From Rosellinia necatrix (lineage: Eukaryota; Ascomycota; Sordariomycetes; Xylariales; Xylariaceae), in NCBI GenBank assembly GCA_021209875.1, contig JAGYVD010000002.1:1178001-1242000 (forward strand): DNA of 64,000 nucleotides, in the 5' to 3' direction. A program made the position numbers and the translations under genes. Below, in pieces: positions 1 to 11,293 of the stretch. The stretch's first letter is position 1. Each line of letters begins with the position of its first letter. Under the pieces are notes generated by a model. It had not been told where the DNA came from and ran no database searches. It saw nothing but the letters and a program-made list of their open reading frames with translations.

Positions 1-147
1 TGGAAGAAGCTGATTACTCCGAGGAGTAGTTTGCAGCAGTAGATTGAGCGTTCGCTGGTAGAGCATCCTTAGAAGATCCTTGGGGCGCCGACTGCAAGCC
101 CCCAGTGCAGGCTGATTCCCACTCTCAAATGCACACGAGCCGCCAGA

Positions 148-868
148 TCATGTATTAGATTTATGTAGCAAATCAAAACTGAACACGTGTTCCGGCTTCT
201 CCTTCCTCCGACGCTGCCACCGCTGCTGAACCATAGATATGGTATAATGTAATGACGACACACCCAAACCCCGGATATAGCCTAAAGATTTCTTTAATCT
301 CTTGTTAGTATGTTAATAATTCGGATGTCTACTATGGTACTCACCTGAAAACCAATCGCGATAACCTCACCCGTCGACAGCTCGAAGCAGATCGACATTT
401 TCCCTTTTGCTGCGAACTTCAAGTTTGGGAGGGGGAAGTAGCAGACTTTGGAACCCATCTCATGCATTCCAGAGGGAAATTTAGTAGACCATGGATTTTT
501 AATTTTTTTTCTTTTTTTTGTCCATCAGATCAAATTAGTGAAAGATTCGAGTACCACCAAATGCAGCCTCTTAGCCTCTTATACGAGACTTGAGATGGGA
601 GGTTAGACTAATTTACCTTTCGCCACCGAGCAATATATTTCTTGCCATCGGAGGATAAATCCACCTCGTAGCCAGCGCGAGCGATCCGAGCTCGCTCCAT
701 CTCCTCGGCGCAGTATTCCGCACACCCAAACGTGCCCTTGTTCCTGTCGCGGATATCGGAGACGAGGAGCAACCCCAACGCCCTTGCTTTAATTTCTTCT
801 TCTGTGGAGTCGGCCGGGGCAGTTGTCAGTCGCCCATTAGGGCCTTCAATTACCACTGATTTACACAT
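148..868 (-). CDS. Unrecognised small protein, probable three-exon gene
   Basis: I do not recognise this protein. Exon 1 (868-617) begins MCKSVVIEGPNGRLTTAP and ends at a GTAAAT donor after ARWRK. A second open stretch (about 503-346) reads NPWSTKFPSGMHEMGSKVC and ends with EVIAIGFQ before a GTGAGT donor. A third piece (about 229-148) encodes a basic tail (RRRKEKPEHVFSF) and a stop. The exon 2 to 3 junction is phase 0 and canonical. The exon 1 to 2 junction is off by one base: the only nearby acceptor precedes a run of eight A, and one A fewer would restore frame. It may therefore be a working gene with a run-length error, two small genes, or a decaying gene. No signal peptide or membrane segment is visible. 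The coding look (no internal stops, charged composition, consistent splice signals) is the only support. Confidence 0.4.
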
Positions 869-3800
869 TTAAGTCCGACAATATGGTGTGGTTGGTCTTC
901 GTGAGGTTGCGTAGATCTGTGTGTTGCAGTATTGTTGGATGAGAACGGGTTGGCGATTTCCGGCTATGATTGGCGTGGCTAACTCTAGGGCGTTCGCACT
1001 AAGGGTTATATTTTATATGTAGTGAGTAATCGACAACAATTCGATTGCTTCAGTACCATAGGTTGTTAAATACTCCATCCTTTGTCCCCTGTTGCTAACA
1101 AACACTAAGCATGTGCATGAGATAATCATAGAGAGATCCCAACAAGTAGTCTGAGTATAAATTAAGCTACCGATATTTGTTTGGTATGAATAACATTATT
1201 CATTGCATTCAGACCACCACGTCACGGTATCCATATGTATGCGATGGCATTCTTTGGCTCAGGAGTCGCCTTGGAGAAGCGAAACGGCATGTCCCCTAGA
1301 TATCTTATACAAGGTAGTAAATCATCGGATATACTACTATATACCACCTGTTTTCGCACAATCAACTCGCTAAAGTCATCAAACAGCCTAGCTATACACC
1401 AATTATGCCTCTCGTGTATAGGCAAATATCGCAAATAATTTTTTTGTCCCCCTCGTGTTGACGAGGTTAGTTGTACCACTGATGTTTCCACATCCGAAGT
1501 GTGCTATCTACCAGGTAGCCATAATTATAACAAGGTCCCGGGAGCTTGAACCAAATTCACTCTGGTGTAGCTACTACCATGCGCTATTGCTACGCAGGAG
1601 ATACCACGCCTGAAACAAGCATGAACATAAAATTTTCGGACATAGGGAAGAAAGACTAAATAGAATTAAGGAAGTAAAGGCTAATTTTTCGAAAAATGGA
1701 ACCGCGATGTTTCCATATTAACTTCGTAGGTTGCCGGGGCTCTGATCAAGAACTTTCCAAAGCAAGGATTACCTAATTGTTCTTTTCTATTTTCCAAGCG
1801 ATTTCTTACCTCTTAGGTAATGGAGCCTTGATTGGATGGTTACATGGTTGTTTGCTGCATATCTGTCGCTTGGTGATAGAGCTACTTGGTTAGTCCCACA
1901 CAACCAGGTGTAACGCTTCGTCAGGTAGCCTCATCCTCTTTAGCTTCACGATTTCACTACTTCTTAGCACCAACGGAGTGTCTGTTCCATTAGATGCTTA
2001 CTTTAGGTGTGTAATATTTCGCTGCTTTTTAGCACTAGCGGAGGGTATTCGCTACGTAGCTCAGTCGGTCTATATAAATTCATGACAGCACAAAGGAAGA
2101 GGAATACGTGCCAGAAACCGAGCGGAATATAGGATTGAATAAAAACAAAAAAGAAATGCCACGAGAGGCCGCCTATACCAGATGTACTGGCACGTGATAG
2201 GAATGTATTCTCCCTCAGTAAGAACATCATCTTAGTTTTTTCATCTCGCAAAGGAGGGGTGGGGGTTAAAGGTAAGACAAAGAGCTTTGTAATCATAATT
2301 CATGATCCAAGATGTTAGTTGGTGGCTATTACTTAAGCATGTAGATTACAATTTATTTTTCAGTGTTATTGACAACCATATTACCCTTAAGCCCCCTGAT
2401 ACCTTTCAACATCAATAGTGCGTATTTCATAGATTAAACTTACATAATCTACATACAATATTAAGCACAGCATAATTGGCTTGTCATTGATTTTTTTAAG
2501 TGTTAATTGTAATAATAATGTCGGTAATTACACATTGCTATCATAGGGGCCTCTAGCCTGAGGATATATTTCTATTATGGAATTCGTCGAAGCTCGGTAA
2601 CCAGACAATAGAAGATATTACACTAGCTAGAAAATATAATTTTGACAGAGTCTCGGCTCGGACTTACATCAACCAACATTAGACACTGTACTGCGAAGCG
2701 CTTCTGTCTATTACTCATAGCGCAGAACCTAAACGCCCACGATTTGACATATGCCCAATTGGCTGCATATTTCTAGAGTTCATGCTATAGTTTCTTTACG
2801 ACTGCCCTGAGCTAGATAGCCTTTATGGAGATAAAACTCTGGAGCATCTGATGTACGAATAAGCTACAGCACCTTAGGTATTAATTAGGTTAGAGGAGAC
2901 AGACCTCTCATAATGATCGCGCCGAAAATTTTGAACCATATGCAAAAGTGATAGCCTCGAAAGATATTGCATAGGGGTGGGAAGGGTGGGAAGGAGTGCC
3001 CGTCATCATAGTCACCAATTAAGCGGGATCCAACGCGTGAGTGTCCATGGGCACCCGGACCCTTGAGGGCGTGCGTTTAGCTCTCCAGGATACCTGACTG
3101 AAATGATGAGTGGAAAAGAAGAGATGGAATCGCGGAGGGAGGTGTAAGTGTATTTCTTGCAGCTGTCGCATGAAGTTGGAAGAGGGCGGAGAGGAGGAAA
3201 GATAGTAACGGCATGAAGCCCTTGCTCCTCGGTGCCCATAGCCACGAAGACACTGAGTAATCAGAGCATCCGAATAATGATGAACGCATCCGAACCCCGA
3301 AGAAATTCTTTCCCAGTAGTTGCTGATAAGGTTTCCTATGTCTCGACTTCAGAGATTTTAGTCTCGTATGTAAAAGTATGCTAAACCCACACCGCAAAGC
3401 GAAAATCATGAGGAAAGGAGGTGTTATGGGTAGCCCAACTTGGTTCGCACCCTGGTGCATGACTTTAACCAAGTTCCTCTATACCAACCGAAGGGTATGT
3501 ATCTCAAGGAAGATACTGTTGGATGTAGCTCCTTGTGTTGGAAGATATGGTTGGATCGCTAATGAAACTATGTCCTTGCAAGATTAGCTCAGGTATGTGC
3601 TGAATTAGACGTAAGAATAAAAGAAAGATCTCGTAGTGTGGCCCATTCAAGTTTGCCAAAGTATCAATTCGACTGATGTTTCAACTAAAGGTCATGCTTA
3701 GCTGCCTCAGAACAGGTGCATCATTTAGTGTATGACGAGCTCGTAGACTACCTTCATAAAGCGGACCTTCAGCTTACGGTGTTGGCACGTAGCCGAAATG

Positions 3801-3996
3801 TGAAGGCACATAATCCCAGCTAATTGTTCAAAGTAATCTATATTCAAAGGGGAAGTTCTTGAGGTACTTCAGGTGAGTTATATAAACCAGAAAATGTCCA
3901 CGTCGCATAAGAATAGATCTTCCCCAAAATGCGATATATGCAGCATTATAGTAGCAAATCTATATAAACCGGTTTTCTCCTATAACTGAGACACGA
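869..3996. other. Gene-poor stretch, no supported gene
   Basis: Moderately AT-rich DNA with stop-dense frames. The longest open pieces (1222-1491 minus; 3077-3472 minus; 3378-3587 plus) overlap one another on opposite strands and match nothing I recognise. Around 3720-3830 a plus-strand piece (DELVDYLHKADLQLTVLARS) reads like decayed coding sequence but is flanked by stops. I see no terminal repeats or transposase motif that would name an element. Confidence 0.6.
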
Positions 3997-5989
3997 TTAG
4001 AAGAGGGACCGGACGATACGCATACCCAAGTTACCCTTCTGGGCTGCAGGGTCTTCGAATTCGGACGGATCCAATGGGCGAGAGCCCGACACGAGGTCGA
4101 TATCATGAAGTTTAATATAGAGACTCCAGTCTCTAGAATAGACTTTCCAGAATAGATATAGTAGGACAGCAACAAATGCAGCGAGGTATGAGGCGAAGAA
4201 AGTTTTGGCGTCGGGGGTAGAATTGGGAGTAGGCTAGAAAACGAACATTAGTCTCCAATTAGTCCCTAAGAGGGTGTAAGAGATACTTACGTAGAGGGCG
4301 TTGTAGAAAGTAGCAATCAGACAAATCGCTACTAAGAACAAGCCGATCCAGCTGCCCCAAACACCCCAAGGTGCCTTATAAGGGATCTCTCTGAGATCAC
4401 GTCCCTGGACCTTCCAGGCCATGCGGAAACGAATGTGAGCCAAGCAGCAGGAGCCCCAGACGAAGAAGTAGGCTAGACCAGAAAGTGCCAAGAGCCAAGT
4501 GAAAGCATCGCCGCCATTCGGGGCGTCGACAACATATCCTAGGAGGCCGAAGGCAAGTTGAATAACGATAGACCACAAAGGGCGACCTTTCTTGTCAACG
4601 TAGGATAGGAATCCGGGTCCCATACCGCGTTCAGCCAACGCCTGCATAGTTCGAGTAGAGCCGAAAGTGCAGGAGTTGGCCACGCTGATGACGGAGATGG
4701 TGATAACCGCGTTGAAAATGGACGGCAGCACCTCGATTCCGGCATCCTGAATGGCCAAGACGAAAGGCGAGTACCTCGTGTTGGAGCCGGTCGCCTTCGC
4801 TAGACGCTCATCTGTGGAGTCGAAGATCAAGCCCAGGATGAAGAGATTCACGACATAGAAGAATAAGATTCGGAAAAAGACCTGTTTCGCGGCAAGTGGG
4901 ATAGCCTTTCGAGGATTCGACGACTCAGCCGCCGCCAGACCAACCAATTCAGTGCCACCGAAGGAGAAAGCGGCGACGACGAAAACACCAGCGAAACCGT
5001 TGAAGCCGTGCTGGAATGCGCCGGGATCATGCCAGTACTTGGCTCCAAGGTACCCCTGGTCACCGACACCGCCGACGTTGATAACGATACCCAGAATAAT
5101 AAAGCCAATGCACGCCGCAATCTTGATAAGGCTGAGAACGAACTCGACTTGGCACCGGTTAGTAACTAGACGCCGGTACCGTACAGCGACAACTCACCTT
5201 CACCATACCCACGGACACCGAAAACCTGAATCAGGACCAGCACAACCAAGAACACGGTAACCCACACGGCTGAGTTGATATCGGTTCTCCAGAATTTGAT
5301 TGTGGAACTGGCAGCAATGAGCTCGAAAGGCAGGATCGTCAACCAGCTAATGGCGTATTCCCAACCCATGGCAAAGCCCCTGTGCGTAGGTGGAGATTAG
5401 CCATTGGAGATGGGGGAGGCATGGAAAGCTGGGGGGTCCGAGACGGGACGAACCAAGAGGGATCGATGAAGCGGACCACGTAGGTGTAGAAAGCGCCGTT
5501 CACGGGGTACATGACGGCCATTTCTCCCAGAGCTTGCATCGTGAACAGTAACATGGTACCGATGACCAGATAGCCGATGACCTGGGACACGTGATAGGCG
5601 TTAGCCGTTGAGCACATAACACATAGCACATAGCACATAGCATATAGCATATTGCATATACCATATGGCATGACATAGCACAACAACATGTTGTGTCGCA
5701 AACATACCAAAGAGGCGGGGCCACCGCTGTAGAGGGCACCTCCGGAACCGATGAAGAGACCAGCGCCAATGGCGCCGCCTATGGCGAGAGTCAGCTACAC
5801 TCGGGCGCGCCAGGAGTAGATCAGCACGGAGGCGAGCATACCAACAGCGATCATCTGCATATGACGACCCTTTAGGTCGGTCTTGAGGGCAGCGCCCTTA
5901 TGGACGATACCGACCTCCTCATCGTGGCTGTCGGTGTCGTGGTGCGGGACCACGCTGGCGTCCTTTTCCTTCTTGTCGAAGTCGGACAT
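3997..5989 (-). CDS. Amino-acid permease (GAP1/DIP5-type, AAT family)
   Basis: Plasma-membrane amino-acid/proton symporter of the fungal amino-acid transporter family. Six exons: 5989-5842, 5778-5708, 5581-5454, 5379-5198, 5147-4291 and 4233-3997. All introns are GT..AG and all phases agree, giving 540 residues, typical for the family. The N-terminal tail is hydrophilic (MSDFDKKEKDAS). Helix 1 carries GGAIGAGLFIGSGGALYSGG, the family substrate-backbone loop. Other family blocks follow: ALGEMAVMYPVNGAFYTY, GWEYAISWLTILPFE, AAFSFGGTELVGLAAAESS, and ANSCTFGSTRTMQALAERG in the second half. About twelve hydrophobic segments are present. The C-terminal exon (YLFWKVYSRDWSLYI, then HDIDLVSGSRPLDP) is the usual cytosolic tail. 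Intron 2 holds a CACATAG-type repeat. The gene stands alone with long spacers on both sides. Substrate range (general versus acidic) cannot be read from sequence. Confidence 0.93.
5611..5680. repeat. CACATAG/CATATAG tandem repeat inside permease intron 2
   Basis: Degenerate 7-nt units (cacatag, catatag) are repeated head to tail, then run into palindromic CATATACCATATGGC-like sequence. The array lies wholly inside the permease intron at 5582-5707, so it does not change the protein. It makes this intron about twice as long as its neighbours. Confidence 0.8.
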
Positions 5990-6220
5990 GATAGGCGAGG
6001 ACGGTAGAGGTTTGGACCGTGCGATCAGGGGGAGGAGGGGGAGGAGGAGAGTGTAGCCACAGAAGAAGAAGAAGAGGGCGAGGGAAAAGAAAAGGGAATA
6101 TGTATAAAAGAACGGACAGTGGGGCCGCCCAAATAGGAATCGAAAGAGAAAAGAAATCGAAGGCAGGAACCGAAATAAATGTACCAGGGGGGGGGGAAGA
6201 ACGAGGCAAAAGGGTATATA

Positions 6221-6270
6221 CTATAACACAACGCTATAACACAATACTATAACACAATAGTATCACACAA
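6221..6270. repeat. Short tandem repeat, CTATAACACAA units
   Basis: About four imperfect 11-12-nt units built on ctataacacaa, 230-280 bases upstream of the permease start codon. They sit next to a run of ten G at about 6187-6196. Confidence 0.75.
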
Positions 6271-8757
6271 TGCATATATGACTGGCATGTACTTACATAT
6301 ATCTGAGTACATGCTAGGTAAACCATATAACGGGCTGCCAGTCACTACCTAGGTAGTGAGTACCCAGGGGAGCACGAGCTTGGGAAAATGGGAAAATGGG
6401 AAATCCTCCAATCCCTATCTCTTTGCTGCACGCTGAGGCAATACCTAGTTACACGCCGATCCCGTCTTATCTTCAGAATCCTCATGGACAGGTCATATGG
6501 ATGGGCCATGCACGTCAAACACCCTTGATCAAGCCCATTAGGTTTAGCTAGGACGAATGTGGAAACATCCCCTTCCTCCGTGTGGAAAGAAACAAGAGTC
6601 GTCGTTGTTGGAATGATAGGTGAGGGAAGGTTCGATGATCCTGATCGACCTGGCCTATCTAGCCCACAGGTGCCTGCCTACCTATCTACCTACCCTGCAG
6701 TGAAACGGCCCGCTCAAATCACCCTTCCCTCCAGCTCCCCTCCTTCTCTCTCACACAAACACAAACACACACACACACACACAAAGAGAATAATACATAA
6801 ATACACGCCCTCCTCAGTCCAATCGGCAAATGTTGCTGCTTATAGATACAAGTGCCGTAATGAGGTGGCAGACTCGCTACAAGATCAGAGAGGATAAAGG
6901 TTTACCCTCGTACACATTCATGTTGACTGGCGAGGCGCGTACTTGTACTACTAGATGCAGACCGTGACTAGCACCTACATGAAGGATGTTCGTGGCTTGG
7001 GATTCTAGAACAATGTAAATACCGAGTACTAGTAGGCCTGCATAGCGACAGCTACACAAGCCACCTACTTACCCAGGATCCGGGCCTGTATGTCTGGAAG
7101 TACCTATATACATGCATACTTATATAAGTAGTTACTTAGTGAGTAGATAGGAGGTCTGTTCATAGCTGAAAACTTGCAGCCAATCATAGCACGGTAGTTA
7201 TTGGGTGCTTGAAGGAAAATAGGTCGGGGCCCCATGTATCTGGACTAGGACTAACTAAGTACTTAAGCAGTCTAGACCATCTCGCCAAATCCATCGCATC
7301 GGTATCACGCATATAGACATCTACTATCTTAGGCTATATACAGTAGCTAGATAGGAGCTTTGCCTAACTAGTACACCTATTATAGGCTATACCTAGCTCT
7401 CGAGTGTTATCTCTACAGAGAAGACGCGACAGAAAGGTATATAACCAGCCTTCCTCATCGAGTAAGGTGTGATATAGTAGGCTGTCTTTCCCCCCAAGAC
7501 AGGTAGTATAAAAAAAAAAAAAGACCCATAGGCCCAGATATCTACATTATACATTGATTAGGTATTATCCCACTGCTTGTCCAAATAACAAACAATCCGT
7601 TACCTGCGGGACAATCATCTTTTCTACACTACCGGATCGTCGCATCATGTGGTACAGTGACTCGGTTGCCTCGGCTTTGGTCTTTCGTATTTGTTCTTGG
7701 TCTCCTTTTTTTCTCTTTTTTCTCTTTTGTCCTTCTTTCTTATTTCTTTTTTTTTTTCTTTTTTTTCTTCTTCTCAACCGTCGCCAAACTGCCTCCCTTA
7801 CTCATGTCAGGTTAAACATAGACAATAGTTACATACATTTGTGTGAATCAGCTTATTTGTTTCTTATCTAACTACTGGTCGCCCGCGTATTGGTATTTTA
7901 CCCAATCCCAACCAACCCCCCTTTTTCTTTCCCCCCCTCTGTCGCTATGCGCAACATATTCCGTTCTTGGTGTGCGAAGCGGTAGCTTGTGGCTTACTTA
8001 GTGCGCCCCAAGCCTATTGTTTGTCTCATCTACATTAGATTCGCCCCGGCCACCGAACAGGCGCCAAACAAGACCGGGTGGTCGAGATACTGCGCTCAGA
8101 GAGAAACCAATGAGATCATCCACTTCAAGACATTTCTTCGTCAATAAAATCTCACATACATCACATACCCACTAACGCCCGTCTTGGCTCCTTGTCGCCA
8201 AGCCGGCCAAGAGCGACGGTCCTATCAAACCATCAAGGACCAAATGCTTCGAGAAGCTTATCGAACGACGAAAACCTGTATTGTATGTAGTCATGGTAGT
8301 ACGAGCAGTACTGGTAGGAATATACCTATCCGACCTATCTAACCTATCCAACCTACATAGGACGAGAGGCGACTATTGTACACCGAATCTCTAAGTTGCA
8401 CGCCAAGAGGTGATAGGGTTCGTCACCACAGTGGTCCATTAGGTACGTTATAGCTCATCTCACTTCCATAACAAGAAACACCCATCACATTAAAGTAAGG
8501 GATGTTGAGAACCGTTGACTTGCCGAGACACAGCATTATGCCGCATCAGGGTTATAATAGACCGCGGCGAATCCGGGGGAAGGGACGTTGGTTTGAGGCT
8601 CTACTTCCACCCATCATTTTTACGTCAAAGAAACTGCGTCTGAAATAGAACCGGCCTAGTCCAGATGGGCGTGTGGGCAGCCAATCTAGATCTTAGATTT
8701 CCTGCGCTAGGGCAATGCCCAATATTCCCCAGGGCCATCAGGACGGACAAGGTCATG

Positions 8758-8793
8758 GCCTGACCTGGACCTGACCTGACCTGACCTGACCAG
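8758..8793. repeat. (CTGAC)n pentanucleotide microsatellite
   Basis: Roughly six to seven near-perfect ctgac units in intergenic DNA, with one interrupting GGAC step near the start. Confidence 0.8.
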
Positions 8794-11293
8794 ACATGTG
8801 CTAACCCGCCTCTCCTTTTCACCGTGGTTACTTGTATGCACAACGAGCTACTCGACCTAACCTCGGTGGGTTATAGACTCCGTCGCCTGGCCATAGGATT
8901 GGTCGAAGCCCGACCAATAACTACACTACTTCGTGCTCTGTCCACCGACCTGACCGGGGGACCCTTGTTTCCCTATTTGTCCATGAAATCCGGCCTTGGT
9001 CTCTGTAGTGCACACTACAGCACGCTATCCTCCTCAAGCGCTATATGGCTTGGCATTGAAGAAGCCTGCTCGAAGCTATATCTGGGCACCGAGTTTGGCA
9101 AGATCCTACCATCGCTTCACTATCTTCGGGTCCGACTTGCCTGGCTCCGCGCCAAGGACGTTTCACTCGATTAGTTTGCCTAGTTGCCTATCTATTGAAC
9201 CTAAGGCTATTCGCATCGGTGTTCTGAGGTTCCCAATACGACGCGACACAAAGAGTCCTGCATGGGCGACGATGGGTAAGCATGAGGGATGTCCTGGATG
9301 CGGCAGTCCAGGCCATTCCACTCCGGCTTATGGCTACCACTCATATGGACCACCCGAACGCCCCAGGTACAAGTACTCGTAGATAGCCTGCCGTGCCCAG
9401 CTTTATTAACGGCTTACCGTGAATTGGCAATCAACCCCCTTGTTATGCACACCGAGCCACCATGCGCCGGGACGTGCGGGGACATGGCACGCTACACGGA
9501 CTCGTCACATGGCTCAACCATGGTGCGATGCGTCGAGCTGCACCTCTCGTCGCACTCGGGTGCCAAACTTACGTACTTGTAGTATTTACGTAGGCTATCG
9601 CAGCGAATTATCGTCGAGGGGTCAGGATCGGAGCCGGCTAGCCACTGTTCCTAAAACCGCTTCATCAGTATTACCAGAACCCGAATTCGTCAGACGATCT
9701 GATGCTCCCGATTTGGCCAATTCGCGCAACATCAGGAGCAATTTATGTAACTAAACTAAATTACGGATGGGAATAACAACGTCTCCATATTCCCCTGATT
9801 GGCTCAGATTGATAGTCGCCATTATGAAGCCCAGCAGGCACATCGTACTACTGCTTTCTTCAGCATGCCCGTCTAGCTGAGCAGGCTATCATGAATTTCC
9901 TATATTGGAGGCCACGCGTAATATAATCTAGAACGATTATCATGCCTCGTGTTGAGTTGAGAGCATAGCAGTTACACAAACAAGGCTTGGTAAAGTGGCG
10001 AATTTGCCTCTTCAGGCCCTCCATTGTGGAGGAGCCATCAACACACCAGTACAGAAATAACGCTCTGGGCTTTTTTTGGGGGGAGGGGGGGGGGTTACAA
10101 TTTTTAGGATTTTTTGAGAATATTTTTGAATATTTTAGAAAAAAGTTTTAACAGTAATTATATAGCCCAGTCCTGCATATAAAGCAAAACTTTATAGCAT
10201 AATTCTAAGCAGATGCTCCACCCACATGGCCTGCAGGCGGTTATTTACCACACATGAAATCCTTAACCGCCCTGGATAGATTCGCCCAGACCTATACTAC
10301 GCCTTCTATCGCCACCACTACGAACCGGGGAATTCGCCGACATGTAAAGAATACCTATCGACCAGGTTCAACTACGTAGGTACCAAAAAAGGGTTTGAAC
10401 GCTCTAGACCCCCAAAAGTTTATGTAGCATCGACCCTCGGTCTATGGACGACGCAGTGCTACCACCTACGACAAAAACCAGCTCAAAAATCTTAAGCCTA
10501 AAAAAAAGGTATTATAAATAAACACCAAAGCCACCATTACAGCTCTATCCTCATCCATCCCCCTTTTGTACGACAAACGCGATCCTAGTCCCCACAACCG
10601 TACCAGCTTACAACAACTTACAGTGCAGCGGCTAGCATCTCAAGATGTATATAATCTAAACCAACCATATATCGGGTCTCAATAAAGTTCTATAATTTAT
10701 TCTTCGGCGTGGGCCCCATTATCGCGAGTATAAAATCGCCTCTAGAGGTACAGAAAGGAGGGTGGGCGGGGCTGCCAACACACGGAGACGTGTAGAGGTC
10801 CTCCGAACCTAGATTTGAGCTAAAGTTCATCAGCTACAAGAACCAGACGTGAGAAATCTTAGTCGCGTAGTGGTTTAACGAATGGGACGTGTCTCTATAT
10901 GTACGATACGTGAACGAGGCCCAAAGTTCTCTATAATATAATTTCATTATGAAACCTACGCGATTATGTTGAGCCTGTATGAATCAAGTTTTCTACTTTC
11001 CCGTGAGCCCGCAGTCCGACTAATCCTAGGCACTAGATACGAACCCAATCGGTAGAGATATTGCCATGTTTTGGGGTTTCAACGCGAGAAGCTACAATGC
11101 TTGCCCGGGGTAAAAGCAAAAGGGGTCGGATCCCCAACCTGGTTAGCAATAAGAGGAGCTAATGCTAAGGAATCTCGGCATGGTTTCAAGGCGTGATACG
11201 CGGTGGAAACCACGGGAGCTGGTTGCCATAGTGTCAACGAGCGGCTCCTAGGCCCTGATGCATTTGAGAGGTAAGCAGGCCCAGCCAAATCCG

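Larger units (their letters stand above)
5990..11293. other. Long spacer: permease upstream region and gene-free DNA
   Basis: The first 120 bases upstream of the permease start are a purine tract on plus (GGAGGAGG, GAAGAAGAAG; pyrimidine on the gene strand), a common fungal promoter feature. Then come a CTATAACACAA repeat, a short CA run (6763-6782), A- and T-homopolymers (7510-7521, 7750-7770) and AT-richer DNA from about 9900 to 10750. Open frames at 8824-9754 (plus) overlap one another, lack recognisable motifs and have no consistent splicing. I see no supported gene. Confidence 0.6.

Noticed and set aside
3010..3830. Retrotransposon or decayed gene remnant
   Set aside because: Some coding-like pieces exist, but no reverse transcriptase, integrase or terminal-repeat signature could be named; left as unexplained.
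8824..9754. Chain of overlapping plus-strand frames (111-128 codons)
   Set aside because: They overlap in different frames without splice sites that join them and have no recognisable domain.
9900..10750. RIP-mutated transposon relic
   Set aside because: AT-richer than its surroundings, but I could not identify an underlying element, and dinucleotide indices cannot be computed reliably by eye.
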